Source: Termitomyces sp. T153
Lineage: Eukaryota; Basidiomycota; Agaricomycetes; Agaricales; Lyophyllaceae
Direction: 5' to 3'
Assembly: GCA_018296165.2 (NCBI GenBank)
Contig: JACKQL020000012.1
Location: forward strand, 310,001-374,000
DNA: 64,000 bases
Shown here: in pieces, positions 56,007-64,000 of the stretch
How the letters are laid out: each line of letters opens with the position of its first letter
Position numbering within the stretch: position 1 is the stretch's first letter
The notes under the pieces: model-generated
What the model saw: the letters and a program-made list of their open reading frames with translations, nothing else
Databases searched by the model: none
What the model was told of the DNA's origin: nothing
Made by a program: the position numbers and the translations under genes

Positions 56007-59000
56007 GCAGAACAAGTTTCTAGATTTGGTCTGGGAGCCCCCGTTTGATTATCTGAACTTCTACTTGGTCCCTCAAAAGGTCTTTCCCCCACCAGTGTCC
56101 TAGTGCCCTCTGTGCTTTTCCTATAACCCAGCCAACCCCTCCAGCATCTCCCCTTGATGCTTCAAGCCCCCAGGACAATGCCTGGAGTTGTTTGCTGTCC
56201 CTGAAAACACAGGTTTAACTTACTCAAGCCTTTCTTTCCACACAGCTGAACTTACTAGACTCTATTAAACTACTGAAGCAGTGTCCCTTTCTTTCCAAGC
56301 CCTTCTGGAACATCTTCCACTTGCTCCAACCACACCTCCTATGCCCCCAGCAGATGCAGAATGGTTGGTGTCTGCACCTAGCTCAGGCTTTTTGACTCTA
56401 GCTGCTGCAGAATGGTTTGTGTCTGCATCTGGCTTAGGCCTTTCAGCTTCTTGTTCCAAACTCCCTTATCCTGCACTCTCTGATGTATATATATGATGGA
56501 GATTGTAAGGCTGGAGAACATTTCCTCCATTCCTATATCACCTATATATAGCTGAGCAGTGAAGCCTTTATCTCAGATGCTTTGAAAATTGCTTGAGTTC
56601 TCTCTTATATGAAGGCTGGTCAATGTAAGGGGATGGAGCACAACTGCAGATAGACCCAGCAATGACAAGTGATGCAGGCAGCAAGCAAGAGTCAAAGGGC
56701 AATATAAGCAACTAAGAGTCCAGCAAGCAGGCAAGCATAGCGAGCATAGCTAAGGCAATGACGCTAGGGCTCTTATAGTCAATCTAGTGGATAGGCCAGG
56801 AAGACACTGCTGTTGTTTGGTCTGAGGATATCCTATTCTGCAGACTGGTTTATATACTACATCCATGGCTATGCTATAACTAATGCTATATGTGATAAGA
56901 GGCCTGGGTATGCTAAATAGTAATGACTAACAATATGTCAAAAAGGGAAATAGGGTCCAATGACTAGAAAGGGCTGACTGCTACTGATTGGAGAGTGCAG
57001 GGGCTTGGCAGCTGGTAGATTGGATATGCTAGAAATGATGCTATACCTATGACTAAGGCCAAATAGAGTTAGAATCACCTAATAAGGGTCATCTTCTTAT
57101 AGTCAAGCCTCAACCTATGCACTGCATATCTTCAGATGCCCAGGAGGAGTTGAGAGTTTCTCTGGCTGGATTGAGTTTGAGAAGGAGTTCTGAGTGGAGT
57201 TCTTCCTCCTTGACCCTGCCAAAACTGCAGCCCTTTCCCTTTGAGACCAAACTCAGTATGGTCAAGGAAAGCAGTCACTTGATGAGTACATTGACTCTTT
57301 TTGTGCCTTAGTTGAACAGGCTGGATATCCAGATGGTCTATAACTCTGCCTAACCTTCTATGATGAACTCCACCCCTCTCTCAGAGATTGTATTGACAGC
57401 ATGGCAGAGGGGTGCCCAGATGATGAGCTTATCAATATCTGGTACAAGATGGCACATGAACAGTGGCAGCTCATGAGACTGCAATGCAAGCTGCAGTGGA
57501 TGCAACTCTCAACCTTTTCTTTCTCTCATGGAGGGTTCATCCCCTAAGCTCCCTCCTCCACACCTGCATTAGTATCCCCACAAGCAAGTGCAGCTCCTCT
57601 CTTTACACCTCATGCTGCCCCCTTGCACTCTCTACCTCAAGGAGTTCCAATGGATGTTGATGCTTCCTGACAGCAGTCCTCTACTCCTCTACTGTGTCAA
57701 TGCTGTGGAAAGGCAGGTCATTTTGCCCACTACTGTCCTCAAGAGCTGGAAGTCTGCTACCTGTCAGTGTCAGAGCAAGAAGAGCTGCTCATCCAACTGC
57801 TTGCAGCTCAAGATGCTACAGGAGCCCCCTCTCTGGATGCACTTATAGCTGTCTATTCTGAGGAAGTGGCCAATGTATTGGAGGAGGTTCCTACCAAGTC
57901 TGAGGATTTTTAAAAGGGCAATGGATGACCAGTATGCTCCCATTGCCTAGTACTAATTGTTTTGCCCCCCTGTCCATAGAATCAAATATATCTATTGCCA
58001 TTGTTGATACTATGCCTGAAACAATATGCCTCTCCTTAGACATACAAACTCCCTCTCCAGCTACAGTCTCAGCTGAAAACACACCCCATAGCTCATGCTT
58101 TTGGATCCCTCATTGTTATGTTGTGGCTTCCACCCCTTCTACTAACTCCCTGAAGCTACAGGTGGAAATTGAGATGATAGACACCCAGCAGATCCAAAGT
58201 GTGGTTGCTCTCCTTGATAGTGGCACAACAGGCCTCTTTCTCAACACTGACTACATGCAACAACACCACCTGACCACTCACTCCTTTTTCTGTCCTATCC
58301 CTGTATACAATATTGATGGCATGCTCAATGAAGCTAGCTCTATTTGCTCTGTAGTGGACCTGGTCCTCCACTACAAAGACCACTCAGAGCAAGCCACTTT
58401 TGCTGTCACTAGTTTGGGAAAGCAAGACATGATCTGGGGGTTCACCTGGCTATGTGAACACAACCCAGAGACTGACTGGACCAAGGGTGAGGTGAAGATG
58501 AGTCATTGCCCATGTTGCTGCATTACCTGTGCAGAAGAAGCCCATAAGGAGCAGAGAGCCAAGGTTTGTGAGCATGCTGCTGTGCATGCCTGTTGTGCTG
58601 TGCATCTCCCTTATGCTGATCTTGACCTCCTGAGTCCCCCCCCTCTGGCATTCTCTCATAGAGAGGCCCTCCACAAGGATGTCCAGGGTGTTGGGTGTGA
58701 ATCTCCAGAGGAAGAGGAAGGTGGAGGGGAATGGACCTGTACTCCAGATACAAAGTTTCCAGATGAGACCATAGAGGTGGGTAATTGGATCTATGCTACA
58801 ACTCTCTGCCCCCCTCCTACAGTGGCAGAGATTTGAGCCAGTCAGACTACTTCTCAGCATCTGACTGAGGCATTTGCAGCCAACTCACAGCCCAAGCCTC
58901 TCCATAGCATGATTCCCAATCACCTCCATGACTTTTAGGATGTATTCTCCAAGGCCTCCTTTGATTCACTTCCAGAGTGCAAGCAGTGGGATCATGCAAT

Positions 59001-59392
59001 TAAGCTGATATCAGATGCAGAGCCCTCCAGCTGCAAGGTCTATCCACTTGCACCCTGTGAGCAGGATGAACTGGATGCTTTCCTGCAGGAGAACCTTAGC
59101 TCAGGACAAATACAACTCTCCAAGTCTCCAATGGCCTCCCCAGTCCTTTTTATCAAGAAGAAGGATGGGTCCCTTTGTTTGGTTCAGGATTATCATGTCT
59201 TGAATGCAATGACAGTGAGGAATTGCTATCCTTTGCCACTCATCTCAGAACTTGTCAATAACCTTTGTGGTGTGTGCTACTTCACAAAGTTGGATGTCCA
59301 TTGGGGCTACAACAATGTATGCATCAAAGAAGGGGACAATTGGAAGGCAGCTTTCCAAACCAATTGCAGACTTTTTGAACCTCTGGTGATGT
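56007..59392 (+). pseudogene. Gypsy C-family gag, protease and partial RT
   Basis: Gag: TQPTPPASP, then GVESFSGWIEFEKEF, ALVEQAGYPDGL, DCIDSMAEGCPDDELINIWY and the zinc knuckle CQCCGKAGHFAHYCP (about 57699-57745). Protease-region frame 57925-58836 is open for 303 codons: SPATVSAENTPHSSC, LKLQVEIEMIDTQQIQSVVA, then LLDSGTTGLFLN with the DSG catalytic motif intact. RT starts at about 58900 (SPVLFIKKKDGSLCLVQDYH, NCYPLPLISELVNNLCG) and stops at 59392, where a B-family LTR cuts it before the YLDD motif. A 478-bp insertion splits gag. This copy shows what the element at 28023 has lost. Confidence 0.85.
56624..57101. repeat. solo LTR-like insertion of a fourth family, with target duplication
   Basis: 478 bp inserted in gag between AGQ and ASTYALHI codons. 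It begins TGTAAGGGG and ends TCTTATA; if the last A-T-A was once A-C-A the ends are TGTAAG...CTTACA. Flanked by gtcaa at 56619-56623 and 57102-57106. It holds a tttatatac TATA-like word near 56850. No coding capacity. It matches none of the L, B or C LTRs here. Confidence 0.75.
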
Positions 59393-59741
59393 TGTAAGGG
59401 CAACCTCCAGAGCAGCAGATCAGAGTCACACAGCTAGCAGAGAGGAACCCAAAGTATATTAGCAGAGTACACAATGATACAATCAGTAACTGATCACCTA
59501 GCAGAGGGGAATCCAAAGAGAACAAGTCTAAGGATCCCCACTGCTTGATGCAGCACATTAGTGGGTGGCAGAGGCATGAGAACTACTGTACAGATGACTG
59601 GAGCTACTCCTAACCCTAGGGCAATAATTGCTGAGGTAATATGGAGAACTCCAGGGTTCTAGAAAGAGCCCCAGAGATGTTGAACAAGCTGTGGAGGTGC
59701 TAGAACAAGTTGCAGAGGTCAGAAATGGAAGTCCCCTGACA
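59393..59741 (-). repeat. LTR of Gypsy B family, 3' LTR of a minus-strand copy
   Basis: On the plus strand begins TGTAAGGGCAACC and ends CCCCTGACA, followed by tcacaccccctctagc, the complement of the B polypurine tract. 349 bp, the same length as 41607-41955. Confidence 0.85.
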
Positions 59742-61210
59742 TCACACCCCCTCTAGCATGTGGCATCTTGATGCATGGAGTAAAAGAAGTCCCTGATCAC
59801 TCAGTCTGCTGGTGAGATAGGGTAGATTCCTTGTATGGCATGTGGAGTGTCTGGATGTCTCCAGTGGAACTCCTTGATGAGTCCAGAGGCATGTATGTTC
59901 TCCCATGGCTCCTAGAAGATATCCTCAATCCCATAGCCTTTCCACTTCACCTTGTACTGTAGTCATATCCAGAATAAGCAGCTATCCAGGATTTCCTCCA
60001 CCTAATATTCCTCATTATCATTGACCACCATAGAGGGCAGTGGAGGTGGTGGATAGCACCCCAGAATAAGGTCCTTAGGGGCTGGAGTTAGTTTGACCAC
60101 ATTGAACACTGAGTAAAGCTGGCACATCCCTGTAGGGAGCCAGAGTTGATAGGCCAAGGGTCCTATCTGTCATTCCACTGTAAAAGCTCCCAACTAGCAG
60201 TGCAACAGCTTTTTTGAGGGCCAGGTAGTTGTAATGTCAGAGGCATCAAGGTAGGCTCTATCTCTGGGCTGATATTTGTGCTCTGGGGTCCTCCCATGGT
60301 CATAGTATTGCGCCATGTTATTCTTTGCCTCTGCCAGTGCTGCTTGGGCCTCCTCCTGTAACCTCTTCATCTGGTCCACAAATTCATTTACTGCCTTATT
60401 CCCTGAGGGTTAAGCCCAGGGTTCAAAACCCATGTGCAGATGCTGTCCTGTGTTAAGGAAGAATGGGGAAAACTGGGTGGATGCATGAACATGGTTGTTG
60501 TATTGGAATTTGGTGTTGAGGAGGAGTTCATCTCAGTCATCTTAGTGCTCATTGAAAAAGAGGCAGAGGTACTGCTCTAACTCCTGGTTTATGTGTTCTA
60601 TCTGGCCATTGGACTGCAGGTGGTAGGTGGTAGTGGTGTTGAGCTTCACTCTGAGCAGTCAGTAGAGCTCCCTGATGAACTCCACCACAAATTGTGGTCC
60701 CCAATCAGAGACATAGGTGTTGGAGAGGCCATGGAGCTTCCAGACATTTCTGCAGTACAGGTTTGTGGCACCCATGGCAGAGCAGGTGATGTGGGTCTGA
60801 ATGAAGTGTGCTTGCTTGCCATACAAGTCTACTACCACCATAATTGCATCCTAACCATGGGCATTGGAGAGCTCTACAATGAAGTCCATAAAAGCCATGC
60901 TCTATCATTCCATAGGCATAGGTAGTGGGTATAACTGTCCACAGGGGAGTTTACATTGGGGCTTAGTCCACAGGCAGAGATCACATGTACTAGTGTAGTC
61001 TCCAATATACCAGGACATCTGGGGCCACCAGTAGTTTCACAATACTAGCTTCAGTGTCTTCCATCATCCATGGTGCCCTGCAATGCAGGAGTTGTAGTGT
61101 TGTTCCACAATCCTCTGATGGAGCTCCAGAATGTTAAGGACATAGATACTGTCTCAGAAGGTCAGGATCCCATCCTGGAGGGCCCATTCATCTGTGTGGA
61201 CTGCCTTGGC
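59742..61210 (-). pseudogene. Gypsy B integrase and chromodomain, minus strand
   Basis: Read right to left: integrase core DLYGKQAHFIQTHITCSAMG, LHGLSNTYVSDWGPQFVVEF (its second catalytic Asp), then QMKRLQEEAQAALAEAKNNM, GRTPEHKYQPRDRAYLDASD and chromodomain remnants close to the LTR. Everything upstream of the integrase zinc-finger region is gone; near 61210 the sequence switches to a plus-strand LTR. Confidence 0.82.
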
Positions 61211-61565
61211 ATTTCCAACCTCCATGACTGGTTCCAGCACCTCTGCAGCTTGTTCAACATCTCTGGGGCTCTTTCCAGAATCCTGGAGATCTCCAGAGAA
61301 CTCCAGAGTTCTCTGTATTACCTAAGTGATTATTGCCCTAGAGTTAGGAGTAGCTCTAGTCATCTGTACAGTAGTTCCCTTAGCTCCACCACCTGCTGAT
61401 GTGCTATGCCAAGCAGCAGGAATCCTTAGACTTGTTCTCTTTGGATTTCCCTCTGCTAAGTAATTAGTTACTGATTTGTATTGTTGTCTACTCTGCTAAT
61501 ATACTTTGGATTCCCCTCTGCTAGCTATATAACTCTGATCTGTCACTTCAGAGGTTGCTCTTACA
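61211..61565 (+). repeat. 5' LTR of a second Gypsy B copy, left-truncated
   Basis: Starts at catttccaacctccatgactgg, missing about the first 12 bases, and ends GTTGCTCTTACA, followed by gcagaacaagtctcc. Confidence 0.8.
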
Positions 61566-61671
61566 GCAGAACAAGTCTCCTAAAACTGGCCTAGAAGCCC
61601 TGCATAGCTGCAAGGAACCTCCAAGCTGCTATCCATCACTTCTCCACCAGGATTAAGCATTGTGGAGTTCA

Positions 61672-62892
61672 ATGTCTCAGCTTGCCAACCCAGACACACC
61701 CCTGGAGGCCCCAGCCCTGCAGGACAAAGCCTGGACTTGCCTGCTCCACTTAGAAACCCAGGTGCAATTAACGCAATCATCTTTTACCCACCATATGACC
61801 AAACTCTCTACTTTCCATCAGACAATGGATCTTATCTCCCAGTCCCTCCAGGCATTGCTAAAATGTCTAAGCCCTAACTCCACCCCTCCTGCAGCTGAGG
61901 AACTAGCTCTGCCTGCCATGGCACCTGCTCTGGCAGCTCTAGTGACCCTGCAGCCACACATCCCTCACCAGTGCTGCCAGACACATACAATGGTGCTTGC
62001 TCATGCAGGGAGCAATTCCTACAGTCCTGCCTCACCTACATTCACCTCAGTAGAGACACTTTTGACTCCAATGCATTGAAATAGCCTGGGTACTGTTATA
62101 TATGAAGACCAGATGTGCCTCCACCTACATGCTGCAAGTTTTCTGCTGTTCCAGAGGTGTGGGGAGCTTCTTGGACTAGGCCACCTTTGAAAAGGACTTT
62201 TGCATGTAGTTTTTTCCATTGAACCCCACCAAGATGGTGGCACCAATGCTGTGTGACAGGGAGCAGTACAGACAAGGAAAGCATACATTGAATGAGTACA
62301 TTGACTCATTCTGAGCCTTGGTCAAATAGACTGCCTATCCCAATAGCCTCCAGCTGTGCCTCACCTTCCAGGATGGCTTGCACCCCACCTTAGTGTAATG
62401 CATTGACAACCTGGCAGAGTGTTGTCCTGATGATGAAAAGATTGTGTCATAGTATGAGATGGCCTGGGACCAATAGCAGCTCATGGAAATATGGAGGAAG
62501 CTCTGCCGCCCCCATTCCATAATGCACCCTGCTCTGGTCAGCAACTTCTGCCACCCTGTGCCTACTTACCCAGCACCAGCCCTTGCTCCAGCTGCCTCTA
62601 CCACTTGTTTCCTACCCCTGGGGATCCCCATAGATGTGAATGTGGCCCAACAACTCTGCATGGCCCTGCTGTTATGCTAGAGATGCAAGAAGCCTGGGCA
62701 CTTTGCACAGCACTGTTCCCTGGGCCTGGAGGTTCACTACCTTTTCATAGCAGAGCAGGAGGAACTCCTCCTGCAGCTCCTAGCCACAAAAGATGCCACT
62801 GGAGCTCTATCACTGAATGAGCCCTCATTGGAGTTATTCCAGAGGAAGCCAACATGAGCACCTCACTTCTGGAGCTAGAGGGGGATTTTTAG
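61672..62892 (+). pseudogene. gag of second Gypsy B copy
   Basis: ATG at 61672 is kept (MSQLANPDTPLEAPALQDKA), with a helical part WTCLLHLETQVQLTQSSFTH open to about 61970. A frameshift follows, then REQFLQSCLTYIHLS and a zinc knuckle whose second residue pair is broken by TAG (C-stop-RCKKPGHFAQHC, about 62676-62715). It ends at a Glu/Asp-rich tail before GDF-stop at about 62892. Confidence 0.8.
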
Positions 62893-64000
62893 TCAAGTGA
62901 TGGATGAGGTGTATGCCTCCATTGCTAGGTGCTAACAGGTCCTCTTGTCTGTTGATAGAAAATGAAACTGCCTTTTCCAATGCCCTTCATTCTGAGACAG
63001 AAGAACTTCAAAGCCCCCTTCCAGACATACAAACACTAACTCTAAAGCCTCCGCCAAGCTCTTTGACACCTCTAAAGGTCCAACAGTGCAGCCCTACTTG
63101 GGCATGCCAAATGCCCTGATAGTATGTGATGGCCTCTGGCTCATCAGCCTATTCCTTGCACCTCAATGTGGAGATCAAGACAATGAACACTCAGCAAAAC
63201 TGCAGAGTTGCAGCTCTCCTGAACAGCAGAGCAACGGGACTTTTCCTGGACTTGGAGTTTGTTAAATGCCATGGCCTGACCATGCAGCCCCTTCCCAAGC
63301 CCATTCTTGTCTACAACATTGATGGAATGCGCAATGAAGCTGGTGCAATTAGCTCCATGGTTGACCTGGTTCTCTGCTATTGGAACCATGCAGAGCACAC
63401 TATATTTGTAGTCACTAGCTTGGAAAGGCAAGACATGATCCTCAAATTCACATGGCTCCAAAAGCATAACCCCAAGGTCAATTGGACCAAAGGAGAAGTG
63501 ACCATGAGTAGATGCCCCAGGAAGTGCTCTGCCTGTGCCACAGAGGCCAGAGTGGAGTGTCAGACTCAAGTCCAAGAGCATGCAGCCATCTGAGCATGTT
63601 GCACCAGTCCTCTCCCCTTTGCTAATCTAGACCTCCTAGACCCCCCACCTCTGGCATTCCCTCAAAGAGAGGCCCTCTACAAGGATGATCAGAGCAATAG
63701 CAGAGCCCTGGAGGAGTGTGGAGGGGAGTTTGGTGGTATATGTGAACCAGAGCTCCCAGATGAAGCAATAGAGGCAGGGGATCAAATTTATGTTACTACT
63801 ATCCACCTGTTGTCCTCTGTCATGGAGATCAGGGCTAGCCAGACTACATCCCAGCAGCTGGCCCAGGCCTTTGCTGCCAATGCCACACCTCAAGAGTTCC
63901 AGGATGTAGTACCCCCCTACTTGCATGCATTTAAGGACATGTTCTTCAAGGCCTCCTTTGACTCACTTCTGAAGTGCAAGAAGTAGAACCATGCCATCAA
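62893..64000 (+). pseudogene. protease and start of pol, second Gypsy B copy, runs off window
   Basis: Frame 63126-63593: LNVEIKTMNTQQNCRVAALL, then NSRATGLFLDLEFVKCHGL, so the protease DSG motif reads NSR: both the Asp and the Gly are gone. Next HTIFVVTSLERQDMILKFTW. The linker and pre-RT region (QQLAQAFAANATPQEFQD by frame, as at 38500) reach the window end; the RT itself lies outside. Confidence 0.82.

Overview
The window looks like a chromosome segment of a filamentous basidiomycete, most likely an agaricomycete mushroom. The supporting signs are genes cut by many short introns (about 45-70 nt, GTRNGT donors), a CYP with the usual fungal layout, a membrane protein of the tandem jelly-roll type common in mushrooms, and chromodomain-carrying Ty3/Gypsy retrotransposons. 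No rRNA, tRNA or CRISPR was recognised. No species is claimed.

Layout. Bases 1-12310 are ordinary gene space, all on the minus strand: two tandem GPR1/FUN34/YaaH-type carboxylate transporter genes, a multi-exon cytochrome P450, a small Cys-containing hypothetical gene and a single-pass membrane protein with two lectin-like domains. Bases 12310-49290 are a transposon graveyard. Its main actor is a long-LTR element (here 'L', LTR about 1.15 kb). One young copy (14237-20263) has a matching 5-bp target duplication. At least seven more LTRs are solo, truncated or inverted. Between them lie decayed Ty3/Gypsy chromoviruses of two related families (here 'C' and 'B'). Bases 49290-50940 are an island of normal CpG content holding one intact intronless gene for a NeuC-type UDP-GlcNAc 2-epimerase, bounded on the right by an AT-rich inverted-repeat array. 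Bases 51260-64000 return to repeats: an AT-rich stretch without recognisable genes, then C-family and B-family Gypsy remnants running off the right edge.

How it fits together. The genes are probably metabolic or surface functions: carboxylate uptake, P450 oxidation, a membrane sensor or adhesin of unknown role, and amino-sugar nucleotide chemistry. They do not form an obvious pathway. Several insertions are resolvable because both target duplications survive. The L family is the most unusual item. Its sense direction, read from an LTR TATA box and a polypurine tract, is opposite to that of a spliced coiled-coil ORF it carries next to the 3' LTR. Old copies are CpG-depleted, and the catalytic residues lost in their Gypsy polymerases fit CpG-to-TpG/CpA change.
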